NCBI RefSeq assembly: GCF_010015445.1
Contig: NC_053114.1
Coordinates: 28,727,579-28,791,578, forward strand
Direction of reading: 5' to 3'
From: Perca fluviatilis
Lineage: Eukaryota > Chordata > Actinopteri > Perciformes > Percidae
DNA length: 64,000 nucleotides
Position 1 is the stretch's first letter. The number at the start of each line of letters is the position of its first letter. The position numbers were made by a program, and so were the translations under genes. A model generated the notes under the pieces. That model was not told the DNA's origin and made no database searches. It saw only the letters and a program-made list of their open reading frames with translations. Shown here in pieces: positions 35,308 to 47,290 of this stretch.

Positions 35308-37158
35308 ATGTATGCGTAACTTTCTGGACTCTGCAAACTTTTCACTTCTCTGAAACTGAAGGATTACACCCTGTTCACAGCAGGGGGAACAGCATGCAGC
35401 CTAGCATCTCCCCTCGAGCCCCTTTAATCTCTATTTTACACCCTAAAGACAAACCCTAATGTCCCCCCAAAGCATTAACAGGCTCAGATGGCAGAGAGTA
35501 AGGGTAAATCAAATCAATGCAGTTGCCTTCCTTACTTCCCAGTGTACCTGACCCTGAATGAGTGCACATCGTCTTTGCACGATCACAATAAGCCTGGTAC
35601 GGCTACCAGAAAGTCCATTCTGTGTTTTCCATATACATTAGCTTCATCAATAGTGTTTCAAAGCAGGCAGATCAGGAATCTAGTTAAGCTGTTATTCCTG
35701 CCGTTAATTTTCTCTCTTTTTTGGCGCAGGTGCAAGAGACTAAATCAAGCTGTCAGAAAGCAGACTGCACAGCTAAATGGTGCAGGCTGAAATGCCACCT
35801 GTCCACAGCTTCTGGCAATTTATTATTTCCCTATTTATTTATTTCTATAGTGGCATTGGGTATTTGTAAAAGTCCCTGCTGCTTATGGCAAACCCATTCT
35901 GTTTGTGTTTTGATACATTCTCGTACAACCCTTATGTGAAGGAATGGGCTATTTCACCACAGCTAATGGTTGCTTAAAGGATGTCTTTTCCTCCATTACC
36001 TAATCAGATGCTAAAGATTTGGTTTACAGCATTAATCAATGGTATAAAACTGAGGCCAAACTAAAGCATGTACTCCAATTGAGGCATTTTGGTTAATCCG
36101 ATTTCTTCACTTCCAAAAAAAATCTTCTTGGGAGCCCATCTCATCTCAGTGAGGGGCTTGATGGCTAACTGCTCACCCAGAGAACAAGCTTATGCGCAGG
36201 CCAGAGTGAGGTGGGAGTAAAGGCTTTAAAGGCTGTATTATATATCCATTAGCTATGTGACATAAGGAGGTCTGCTCTGTCTTTGCTGCTGTCTGGCTAT
36301 TAGAACAACCCTCATCCACTCTATCTCTAAATCCAAATCCATGCTGCTTTAAATGCTACAATTCAAGCGTTTTACAAATTATTTTTAAGTCAAAATAAGT
36401 CAGTGATTCTTTTAGTAATGTCAGGGTGTACACACATTATGTTGAGCTCATACATTTTTCACGAGTCTTGGGTCGGCTTGGAGGTCAGGATTAAAGCAGA
36501 GCAGTTGACATGGGTTGCCTCACTGTAATCCTTTCCCCTTTGACCCCACTCCCACTACCCCAACCATGTGTGTTTTGAGGTCACTGTTAATCATGGCACC
36601 CTATCAGACAGACACACACGTGTCACACGCACGCATGCGTGCACACGTGTATTTGTGTGTGTGCATTAAATAGAGAGAAGAAAAGAGCATGGATGTGTAG
36701 CCCTGCATGTTTCTATACTCTAGAGTTGGTAAGTGTGAGGAGCCACTGGTTGCTTTTTCCCCCCCCGTGATATATTCCCATTTAAAAATTTCCTTTTAAC
36801 AATATCCTCAATAGAAACACAGGTTTGTGTTATGGCTGCCAGGTTTATTTATTTAAACTTCGTAAGTCACGTAACATTGTCCGTGGGACACAAATATTAA
36901 GACTTTCAAATGGCTCCTTCCACTAACCAACTCAATTACGTAATGTGAAGTGAATCTATTGTAGCTTTTTGACTATCCGAAAATGTTATGTTCTATACAT
37001 ATGCCATCGTACTTTTACATTCTTAATAGTCAAAATGAAATTGTTACTGGTAGGCCTGGTTGAAATAACTAAAATATTTAGACATTGTATCTCTATAGTC
37101 ACCTTGATTCATCTCCATTACTGTATTGTATTTTATATTGGTTGTCCATACAAAAGCC
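35308..37158. other. unique non-coding DNA
   Basis: No gene is recognised. The 35990-36330 stretch is complex and conserved-looking. An alternating purine-pyrimidine palindrome at 36616-36650 is listed separately. Confidence 0.45.
36616..36650. repeat. palindromic Z-DNA-prone CA/CG tract
   Basis: A perfect 14-bp palindrome GCACGCATGCGTGC at 36629-36642 is bracketed by two copies of ACACGTGT (36616-36623 and 36643-36650), each an E-box CACGTG. Long runs of alternating purine and pyrimidine with CG steps favour left-handed DNA. Confidence 0.8.
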
Positions 37159-37394
37159 TTAAAGGGGACGTATTATGCTTTTCCGTGTCATATCAACAAT
37201 GTTATAATGTTGGATTTTCATTTTAAACATGGATTTCTACTCTCAGCTGTATGCAACTCTAAGCTGGCCTGCTATGATTGGCCATCTGCTCCAAGTTGGC
37301 AGGACTGGAGTTTTTTTTATTTAATTTTTTTTTTAAGCCACTGCGGTGTTAACATTGTCGCATGTAACTACATGCTAACGGCAGTTATCATCAT

Positions 37395-37890
37395 GGCTGC
37401 CAGTGTCGTTAAATTCTCCCGAATTCCGGGTCACGTTACTCCTGAAACATTTTCTGTTTATGTAGTATTTGGTTTAAAAGCCTTTATTTTGACCGTAGAA
37501 ATTGCTGCTATATTCTATTACGTGTCCACTGCTAACTATAGTAGCTACATGGCTAACAGCAGTAAACAGTGTCATCTTTCTCCCCAATTCCGGGTCACAT
37601 TACTGCTGAAAAATGTCAGATTGGGTCATGTTTGGCTCAGAAGCCTTTATCTGTGATTTTTGACGGTAGAAAGTGCTTCGTTCCACTACAATCTAACGTA
37701 AGAATACTGCTAACTATTAAGCAGCTACATGCTAACACAACATAACTGTAATCTTGGCTAATGCTGGTCATTTCTCCCCAAATTCCGGTCACTTTACTGC
37801 TGGGACATGTCCGGTTGTGTAACATTTGGTTTAGAAGCCTTTATTGGAGATTTTTCACGGTACAAACTCCTGCTATACACTCCGTTGCAG
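37395..37890 (+). repeat. three-unit internal tandem repeat, 164-195 bp period
   Basis: Each unit has the same order: CTCCCN-AATTCCGG-TCAC, TTACTNCTG, a TTTGG or TTGGCT then AGCCTTTAT block, and an ACGGTA or CCGTAGAAA block. The AATTCCGG anchors lie at 37422, 37586 and 37781. Units are diverged from each other. Confidence 0.85.
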
Positions 37891-37973
37891 TAGCTCCAGC
37901 TTCAACTAGTGAAACACAGAGTCAGAGAATTTCTAATAAGTGGAAAAGTTCCACTCTCGGGATACTTCTGAAC

Positions 37974-38713
37974 TGGTTGCAGTTCCACTCTGGTTCCATA
38001 TGAGGGTGCTCACAGGCGAGTGCAGAATGAATGGTGGTCTATGCTGGTCGAGCTATACCCCTCAAAATCCACTTTTCTCAGGATATACTTTTTTGTCTAG
38101 TAATTTGAATGTTGCATTCGAAAGGGGAGGCTAAGAAAATACACACTGCTGGGTGTTAGATTTTTTTTAAGTCGCTTTTTTGTTCTAAAAAGCCTTTTAA
38201 AATGTCAATGACGTCATATACATCATACAGCCAGAGATACTGCTTTACAGCAAGCTCTGAGTCACTTCCTTTTTTCTCTCGAGGCATCGACAACACATCT
38301 GACAGGTTAGGCTCTCCCTGTCAATACACGTGCTAGAAAGAGTTTTGCTAATGTTTTAAAGACCACGGTGAAATATTCACTCTAACATTCTGGTTCCGCT
38401 TCGGATGCCATCAAGCGGGATCTCTGGTCGTAATCAGTCCTTTACTGACCAATCAGCATTCATTAGCAGAATGCTACCGCGTTATGGGCAACAACGACTC
38501 AACCTGTAATAAATCGAAAGGACATAAGTACTCATTCATTCAACTTTCGACCTATAATCAATGTTTAACTTGCAAAAACTACAATCAAATCTGAGATTTC
38601 TCAACGGCAATCAGGCGAAAGAGACAAATTTAGCCGTCTAGCTCCATAGAGTCCCATTCATTTTGCACTCGCCTGCAATCACCCCCAGTGGAACTCTGGT
38701 GGAACTGCAACCA
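37974..38713. mobile_element. 740-bp nested inverted-repeat transposon
   Basis: Long terminal inverted repeats (about 70 bp, at 37974-38043 and 38643-38713) start TGGTTGCAGTTCCAC on both ends and share the AGGCGAGTGCA block and ATGAATGG further in. Mean similarity is roughly 80%. No clear target duplication is seen, so the superfamily is open. It carries a full CRE palindrome TGACGTCA at 38209-38216. No transposase. Confidence 0.85.
38209..38216. promoter_or_regulatory. CRE palindrome within transposon
   Basis: TGACGTCA, the consensus CREB/ATF site, embedded in the nested element. Confidence 0.5.
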
Positions 38714-39020
38714 AATTCGGTACAATGGGGCTAAAACGGGCTCTCCGTAGACGGGCTCTGACGGAGTGGAGGCTCCAGAGTTTCCAGGAAGCATGCTGGC
38801 CAATCAGAGCAGACTAGGCTTTTTCGGGAGAAGGGCTTAAAGAGACAGGCACTCCTACAGAGCATCTCATACAGAGGGTGAATACAGGTGCAGCAGCCAT
38901 GGGCAATGTGAGAAAATTGAAGTAAAGTTTTTTTTAACATTAAAGCATGTAAACATGTTCTAGTACAAACACAAAATGCAAGTATAATCCTGAAAATGTT
39001 GTATAATAGTTGCCCTTTAA

Positions 39021-42000
39021 ACCACATTTTAACCAAATGTCAATGGGGCCAAGGGTCTTGACTGTTACTGTCATCATCAGACTGGCAACCTTTGCACCTA
39101 TTGTCTGTCTTACAGGTTGTTTTTCTCCCCAGTGTTCTGCCTCTATGTTTACTCTGTCACTTCGCCCCAATGTGTATCTGCCCCAGTGGCCCACACACAC
39201 ACAAGGTAGCCAGTGATGACACTAATGGAGTGTTTAGTCAGGAGGACTTATACTTATTAACCAGTTGAGAGAATGGGCTAGATGGTAATCAAATAAAGCA
39301 GAGATAAGTTAATAAGCTGTATGTACAATGGAGTAAGCTACACAAGATTTAGCTTTACTGACATGGCACTAGTGTGCTGCTACTCATTGAGACACACAAG
39401 CATGGTGCTTTCAACATGGTTAAGTAGAGATAATAGGGCATGCGTGTGTATCTCCATCTCTAACTTGGTGCTACAAAAATGCTGTCTTTCTGTCTCATCC
39501 TTGCTCTTTTGCTCACCCACACCCTCTTTTGCTTAATCCAAAAACAAGATTGTGGAGCTGCTTTATCCGGCTCCCACACTGACCTCAGAGATGGATGGAT
39601 CGCTTTAGTGAAACAGAGTATATCCATCCCGAAAAAGAGAGAAATGGTAGGAGGGAATGAAGATAGAAAAGGAAAGGGTTGAGATTTTAGAACAGAGAAA
39701 TGGTAAAGAAAGATAGGGACCTAGTGTCTAAAAAGGAGGTGGGTGAATAGGGGAAGGAGCAAGAAGAGAATATGGAAGGCTGATTAAGTGGGGCCCATAC
39801 GAGGGAGATGGAGGAGAGAGAAAGGCTGCGGACGGGGCCCAATAGGGGGTATATCTGAGTCGGTAGCGCTCTATATCTTTCGTATCCCTGCCCCCCTCCT
39901 CTCTCCCACATATCCATCATGTTAATATACCTCCAGCGTGGCCTTTTGGGTAATATATCTTTGACCTGTGATTACGCTAACAGCTTATTGTTTGCACACT
40001 GAACAATCCCATTATGTCGACGATCTGTTTACATACAGCCTTGCTGTTTATATTAGCATGGTTTGTGTGTGTGTGTGTGTGTGTGGGAGAAAAAGAGCAA
40101 GGATGTGCCTCTATGCATTTGTGTGCACTTTTACACATTCTGTCTATGAACATGTATATGCCTGCATGTTTACGTACATGTGCTGCTGACCCCGGTCAGG
40201 GTCATTGCCAGATAAAACAGACATGCTGCCTGACTATCAGGGCAGAACAACGCAGTACTTGCATTCAAAAGCAGAGAAAAACAAATCAACCTGTCACACA
40301 CTGCCTGCAGCTGCGCAGGAATTGAGCTTTGTTTGACTTCTAAAAAAGTGGAAAGCCTTGAGGCTCAGAGAAGATCAGCACTTGCTCAATGTCTTGTTTC
40401 CTACCACATACAACGTCTCATGTTTGAGTGACGTCTTCATCCTTCCTGCATTATAAATCTTCTTTAACTCATCACTGCTAAGTCATAAGTCCTAATTTCA
40501 AGTTTGTTTACATGTTGACTGTAAATACCCTCATCTGATTCAGTGTGCCCTGACAGTATTTGAATTAAGAAGATTTCTTCATATAAATTGCCCGCACAAG
40601 GGGGCATACAAATTAAGTAATCTACAGCACCTGTATTCTGCTAAAATTAAAAATGCTCTTCATATATGGTGCATAGACTAGATTTTGATCAGTTCGATTA
40701 TTTTCTGTAAAACAGGAAACACACCTGTTATACACAGTTTTAATCTAATTTCTCCCTACTTAACATGATCTTTCACATGTAAAGTTGTTAGTGGAGCTGC
40801 ATCTGTGAAAGAGTACAGCTGTTGTGGGCAGGCATTGAAGGACCATTGGTATAGAAGGGTAACAGGTATTTAACCACAGGGCTGAACATCTGGTAGAGCT
40901 GAAGGCCATGCTCATTAACACAAAGTTAACCTCAGACAGGACGTGAGGTCACGACGGCCCAGAGAGCTGCATAACATTCTAACAGTTTGAGGTTATGGGG
41001 TTATTGGACTCTCCAAGGTGGCTGCCGGTCAGAAAAGAATATTATATAGGCCAGGTCTGTTCGTAGACAGACCAGGAGAATACTTGAATATAAGCTCAGT
41101 ACAAGCTTAAATTTTGGTCAAAATAATCTCTTTTCCTTTCCTATCCTTTCTCCCGAGCCTTGCTGCCTTTCTCAGCTTTGCTCTCGGACTTCTCTGGCAG
41201 TGCGTAGACTCATTGAGATGTGCAAATCCCTTTGACATAGGATGAATAGACAGTTGCTGGCAGGATGCCCCATGCCACTTTGTGTGCTGCCACTTAATTG
41301 GAGCGCCCCAGTTTGCCTTCCCTCCTCTCTCTCCTACCCACGCTCACTGTGGCCAGGTTCTGTCTGACATCAAAGGCGAGGTTATGTGTCCCTTCAAAGA
41401 GTTTAAAATCTATCAGTGCTGCTGTTTGGCTGAAGAGGACCTTTCGCAATAGCAACAGGGGCTATGAAACAGTTTATGTCGTGTTACGATACATTTATTC
41501 AAATCAAAAATAAGGAGATGCAAAGCTGACAAAGAGCTTGCATTGGCTTAGAGAGTCAATCCAGTGACTAGGCCTACCTGCATAACCTCTTTTAAGAGTA
41601 ATGGTCACGTGCCATCTACAAGTCAACATGCAAAGTACAGCATCTGAGACTATTCATAGGGGATACACTGTACATATATACAGCAACATATTTGAGCGCT
41701 GTTTAATGATTGTGCATCTATATGCATGCGCTCCTATGTGAGAGTTTGTTGGTGTCAAAGTGAACCAGTGTTTGTTTTGTTTTTCCCCATCACCATGTGC
41801 ATCCATCAGAATGGACACTTTTCTCATGAGGCTCTGGGAACATGCAGTGTTGACGTGGGCTGTGGAGATAGTAGAGGGGGTCACAGATAAGTTATGGTTT
41901 CCTACTGTAGATGCACAGCACACACTGAGAGGTAGAGGATGCACGATAGTGGAGATGAGGTGTTCAACAAACTAGTGTTTTCCCTGTTGTCCATGCCAAG

Positions 42001-43480
42001 GTTTTCTGTCTTCACCAGTGACGGGGTAACCTGTGAGGTTGTCTCTTCATTGGCTTGGCATATTATCTGTCAGTCCATTTGGTTATCTTCGTAGTCCTTA
42101 GAAGACGGAGGTCAGAGTCCTCGTGTCTACATTGCAATCAATGAGGTGTTCTTTTCCCCCATGTGTAGGCTCAGGATCAGAGCACCGTATCAAACAATGC
42201 AAAGAAAAAAATGGCCCTCTCAGGCTGACAGCGGCTTCGCCACAGCAGTTACAACCCACACATGTGGATGGAGAGGGCTATTATTGCCATGGGAAAGATT
42301 AAATAGGTAGATACTGGGGGGGAAGTGTAAATAACAATATAAAACAATATAAAAAGTTAAAAAATAATATTTAGTAGTACCAAGGTAGACTGGCACTGGC
42401 TTTAGTGAATTGTCTTTTCCTCTTCATTTTGACCGTTTGTTTACAGATGGAACTGATTGATGATACCAAATGGTTTGCTTCCCTATAAGGTAGTCAAATA
42501 ATATCATTACATATAGCTAATGCCTTTATGCATCTATTTAAATACATAGGAAAATTGTCCAGATACCTAGGACTATGTCTTTAACTATCAGAAAACAAGT
42601 TCAAGTATTTTAAACTTTTAAAATGGTTAACTGAAATATCCACATATTGAGATGTGTGATCTACTAGGGGAGTGGTAAATATACACTATAGTCTGTTCCA
42701 TGCTGTTGTCCTCATTCGTCTCTATTTACATGTTCTAGTGTGGATATTGGAGAGGAAGACTAGGCTGTTATGTAAAGAGAATAAGAAGAATAGGAAGTAC
42801 ACTTTTTACAGTCCAAATAACTCCAAAGAGTAGAGAAATTATAATGGAAATGATAATTACATGGTCTCTGAGGAGGTAAGAAGAATACTGACTACATATG
42901 GAAAATATTGAACCATGAGTACTCAATCCACAGTCATGAAGATTTATGAAGTTGGTGAGAATGACTTTGTATGTTTCCTATATTAGGAATAAGAATAGGG
43001 TTTTATTATGATCTATTTACAGAGGCATGCATCAATGATCTTCCCACCGAAGAGAAAATAGTCCTTCCAATGTATCTATCTGACATTGTCAACCATCTCA
43101 TGAGTATGAGTCTGTATGTTTTTTCTTTTTTTTTTTTTTTCTTTCGTGTTTTGTAGAAAAAAGCTGGAGGTAAAATATTAGGGAGGGAATCGGGAGTAGT
43201 AAGAGGCTTTCAAGAATTTCACTGTAGGGATTTCAGCGGGTCTTGTCTTTTGTTCTTCAGTGAAGTCATTTTTGAACGTTGTGCTTTGTAGGTGTCTTCG
43301 TGCAATTGGTCAGCCGCTCTGATGTCATCACTGCTCAGTCATTGGGTTATCTGTTAACAGAAAGAGAAAGTTGGAGGGAAGAGAAGAGAGGAGGGGTTGG
43401 ACAAGAAAAGAAAAAGAAGGCATCAAAGTATGACCTAGACCACAGTTCTCTCACACATTTTATTGTAGTGATTCCACTCC
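39021..43480. other. unique non-coding DNA
   Basis: Contains a (TG)11 run at 40064-40085 and a poly-T tract at about 43126-43140. Overlapping frames at 41654-41975 and elsewhere have no recognisable domains. The 40,860-41,060 and 41,220-41,500 stretches are complex and could be conserved blocks. Confidence 0.45.
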
Positions 43481-43481
43481 T

Positions 43482-43485
43482 ACAC

Positions 43486-43520
<35 letters not shown>
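43482..43520. repeat. (AC)n microsatellite, one interruption
   Basis: An AC run with one ACGC interruption near 43490. Confidence 0.95.
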
Positions 43521-43524
<4 letters not shown>

Positions 43525-44535
43525 TAAAGTGCACCATGGGGCAATGAGTGAAGTCCACTTCTGAGCTATACAGAACCCTCTAAACTCCATCCCCCAGTCC
43601 AGGGTTTATGGTGACACAGTGAATCACAGTCACTGTATTTGCGGGGTGGAGTGGGCTCTGCTGTCACTGGTGCCAGTGTAAAAACAAAGGCAGAGTGACC
43701 ACCCTGTGAGTGTACATGGCAAGCCCACTTGGCTGAGATTCAGAGTGACAGTGGCGTCAGCATAGGGGGTGACTCTTTAATCAGCTTCAATTAGGGCCAA
43801 GGAGAGATGAGCAAGTTCAGTGTGGTTGAATCTACTCCATGTCTAAATCCTTCTATTATTCAGTTTGTTTCACTCACAAAAACACTGCTTATTATTCTGT
43901 TTTTGTGTCTTGGAATGCACAAAGTTTGGTGGGACCCCTCAGCAGCTTGTGCACTGTGTAAGGATGATTCATGTAGCCAGAAGGAGCACTTTGTGGGTGG
44001 GCCATTAGACACAGAGACTATAGTGGAATTCAGCTACTATCTGCTGGAGATCCAATTACATGACCCTGCTGTAAAGGTGCCTAGCCTGGACCCATTATAA
44101 ATCACCATAAACAAAGCATGTATTGACATTGCAGTGCATAGTGTTACAGCTCCACTCAGACCTGTAGAATCTGAAATTATTATCTTAGTAGTATACACTG
44201 ATTTCTTTCAAAGACAGTGTTATTTATTAGCCATAAGATGTTTAACTTTTATATTCACTAATACAATGTTAGTATTCCAAAAGAGCTAGAGACAACTTGT
44301 GCAACTTACGTTGATAAAGGATAGAGTCAAGACTATAATTTAATTCCTACCAGTATTACAGTAGTATCAACAGTTATTTCCAATATTGCTATCATTTGTG
44401 GTATCATCACACACTCACTTTCTCAATGGCCTCTCTCCATGTGACATTATCCCAGAGGGCCTTTCACCACCACAGAACAAATAACTGCAAGTTATATGTC
44501 TCTGTTTTGTCCACCTTTTGCGCAGCAGTAAGCCA
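43521..44535. other. unique non-coding DNA
   Basis: A 97-codon frame at 43807-44100 has no known domain. The 43,720-44,100 DNA is complex and may be conserved. Confidence 0.45.
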
Positions 44536-45500
44536 TGTTCTATGAGCTAATATCCTCACAACTGAGATCACAGCCATTGCCCCCGGGGCATGCTACATCC
44601 ACTCCCAGAGAACAGCAACAGTCAAGACTCCAACCCTTCAAGACTGAATGTGGTCCCAGGGTGTGTGATAACTGAGTATGTGATGGGAATGCAGGGCTAT
44701 TTGGACCTCCAAAGCCAGGTGTTAGCACTTCAGCTCACTGCCTCATCAATAATTGACAGAGGCAAACCAATCAGAACAATTTGCTCCCCACAGCGAAGTG
44801 CTAGAGCCGCCTAACACCGGTGAATCATTAATGAGGCAATTAGCTGAAATGGTTAGACAGTTAGCCCTCACTGGCAGCGCTCCTGTGACGCTACTGCGAC
44901 GGTTAATCTTATACAGGAGCTGCACTTGATGGAGTGATGTGCTGGCTAACACAGGCTGAGGGAGAGAGAGTGGAATCACACAACAGCGCTTGGAGACAGA
45001 GCTGAGGCTCTTTAAGGTTGGAGTGTAACTTGTATCAGTGATGGTAGCTCTCCATCTGTTGACCACGGATCAGAGGGCCAATAATGGGAACAAACCCAAT
45101 TGGCCATTACCATGGGAGATTGACCTTTATTGGTTGTTGTTACCATTGCGCAGACCAACAGAAGCCGTCTCCCGGGTGATTCAAGTGTGGGAGAGCCTTT
45201 ATGGACATGGATAAAATCGACCTCAGTGACATCACTCAAACATGGGGGAAGGAACAACAACAATAACAGCAAAGATGGAGTTTGCCTTTGAAGAGCAGAG
45301 ATCCTGGATTGTTGTTTGAGAGGAAAATCAAAGCCCCAAGAGAGCTGCTCACAAAGCCTCATCGATTGGCCATATTGGAACCATTTCATAGTTTATCGAT
45401 GCTCCTCTGCCTGCTCTCTCAGCCCTGGGTCCAGTACATGCTCAATTAAACCAGCAACCTTGATGTCAGGAACCAACCATACAAACACTACAAGCTGAAT
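44536..45500. promoter_or_regulatory. candidate conserved non-coding region
   Basis: Nearly 1 kb free of simple repeats, with dense ATTAATGAGG, CAATTAGCTG, CCAATTGG and CAATAAT cores around 44820-45120. Overlapping minus-strand frames of 106 and 125 codons run through it, but neither shows a domain, and such open frames are common in slowly evolving non-coding DNA. This is the longest enhancer-like block in the window. Confidence 0.4.
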
Positions 45501-46020
45501 GGATTATTCTCAAACACACACTCCTGAACAATCCTATCTAAAGTAAATATTTCACACACGCCAGATGAGATTAAAATTGTGTTGTTTACTGTACCACATT
45601 TACAGCTTTTCCCTGCAAAAAATGCAGTATTTCCTTTTTCATTTTTCAGCTTCCCAATCATCCTAATGCATTCTCAGTTTCAATATATCTTTGTGATGGA
45701 AGGATTTGGAATGAGAGTGAAAAAGCTGGAGCAATAGAAAGGGTGGGAGCAAGGCTCAAGGAGAGGAGGGGGAGAAATGCCTACTAAACTCATAGGGTTC
45801 ATTGCTGGAGTATAACCTTATAGCAGGCAACTGTGTGCAATGACGTTCCAAGTATCTGCAGGTTTTCATTCTAAACAAAGACTAGATTTAGATTCTAACA
45901 AAGTATACTGTATATTATGCTTTCACTGATAGTATACAAACATTCACAATACTTAGTTTCAATTTCAATCATGTTTGCTTATTTGTTGTATTTATTCCAA
46001 GCTATCATAATGTGAGCATA
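45501..46020. other. unique AT-rich DNA
   Basis: Nothing is recognised. Confidence 0.5.
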
Positions 46021-46501
46021 TTAAAGGTGCCCTGCCACACAAAACCGTTTGTACTTGCATTTTTTGAAATATATTAGGTCCATATGTGTTTGTGTTATGT
46101 CGTGAATGTGAAAATGAACTGCTACCTCCTTCGTAAGCTCTAGCCACTGAAAAGAAATAAGCGGAGAAATCAGGCCAATTACAAAAGCTGGTCAGTCTGA
46201 CATCATGTTGCCTGAGCTCATTACTATTCATGAGCTCGCCCAGTTGCGCTGGTGCAGTATGCTGATAGCCAGGCTCTCATTGGCTAGCTGTTAGCCAATC
46301 AGAGTCAAGCAGCATAGCTTGTTGAATATTAATGAGAACTGGCACAGATTCAACTGAGTCTTCCTGCTGGCTTCATATACCACGCTAGAATGGCTTAAAA
46401 CAAGGTAACCAAGGCATTTTTTACTCAAACAATGTTACACAGTCCATGGTAGAACTTCAGACACCACAAATAATGAAATACGTGTGGCAGGGCACCTTTA
46501 A
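46021..46501. mobile_element. TTAA-flanked MITE with perfect 20-bp ends
   Basis: TTAAAGGTGCCCTGCCACAC at 46021-46040 is the exact reverse complement of 46482-46501, including the TTAA target. The 481-bp body has no coding capacity. Perfect ends suggest it is the youngest of the four AGG-ended TTAA elements here. The ends fit the Kolobok/T2 type (AGG start) better than piggyBac (CCC start). Confidence 0.93.
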
Positions 46502-46658
46502 ACACAGTTTGCATTAGTGTAAATTGAAGTATGCAATTGGGGAAAATGGTGATGTAGACAACTTCAAGCAAAGTGAAGGAAAATAAGTTGTTTCAATCTC
46601 CTCATGTAGTCCGCAAAATTTCCGGCCTCCATGATGGCCTGCTATGAAGAGATCACCT

Positions 46659-46858
46659 TAGTATCTGTTTACATCTGTACAACGGCTCAGGGATACGTCA
46701 CATGATGTTTTGTTGCTCTGATTGATTGTAGGTCTATCCAATTGCGTCCAGAGGCATTTTGGTCTACGGATGTTGATAATGCTCCTTAAAAATCGGAAAT
46801 AAACTGAGAGGTTCCAGACTAACTTGCATTTGCGATTTGGTCTGGCCATGTGTGACTA
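46659..46858. mobile_element. possible diverged copy of a GACTA-ended repeat
   Basis: The right end, GGTCTGGCCATG then TGTGACTA, resembles the right end of the 12.69-kb insertion (GGTCTTGCAAAGCGAGACTA). A TTAGTATC near 46659 may be the matching left end. No target duplication is visible. I recall similar dispersed fish repeats, unverified. Confidence 0.4.
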
Positions 46859-47290
46859 ACGTAAATCCCCATGTGTGCTGAACAGAAAAGAAAAAATTCT
46901 CTCTCAGACAGTCAAAACAGTCACCTACTGTAGTTAATAACCACATTCAACAGTAAGTCCACGATCCTTCATTAATACACTGCTGTCAAATTACTTACTG
47001 TATGATGACATATTTTAATGCCAGTGGGAGATAAAGCAATTTGCAGAAGGAAGAAAATAGCTCCAGTTATCTGCTCCATTATTTGCCCCCATTTTAACAA
47101 TCTTGGGTTCCCTCTGGTGTATTGGTAAGTTACGCTTCACAAAGCAATCAGTTTGGGAAATAATTAAGTATGGTCATAGCAAGCACTTCACAAGAGCTAT
47201 AGAACATAGATAATGGTGGTTATCTAAATGTGTTTGATAATCATAAATTTAGATGTCTTTTATCCCAAAACCCATTGTGTCAATTGAGAC
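46859..47290. other. unique AT-rich DNA
   Basis: Nothing is recognised. Confidence 0.5.

Larger units (their letters stand above)
37159..39020. mobile_element. 1.86-kb TTAA-flanked transposon (Kolobok/T2-like) with nested element
   Basis: TTAA at 37159-37162 and 39017-39020 border ends AGGGGACGTATTATGC and (reversed) AGGGCAACTATTATAC, 12 of 16 matching. No transposase is seen. The 176-codon plus frame at the left end is chance. Inside are a 164-195-bp tandem repeat array and a second inverted-repeat element at 37974-38713. Without the nested insert the element is about 1.1 kb. Confidence 0.8.

Noticed and set aside
35371..35390. CTCF-like CAGCAGGGGG motif
   Set aside because: Only the core matches, the flanks do not, and it sits just beside the suspect homopolymer block.
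37126..37656. 176-codon plus-strand frame, the longest in the window
   Set aside because: It lies across the left end of a non-autonomous transposon and its tandem units, with no transposase motif.
45012..45389. 125-codon minus-strand frame as a gene
   Set aside because: No recognised domain, a Leu run from a CAA/CAG-type repeat, and placement in an enhancer-like block make a chance frame more likely.
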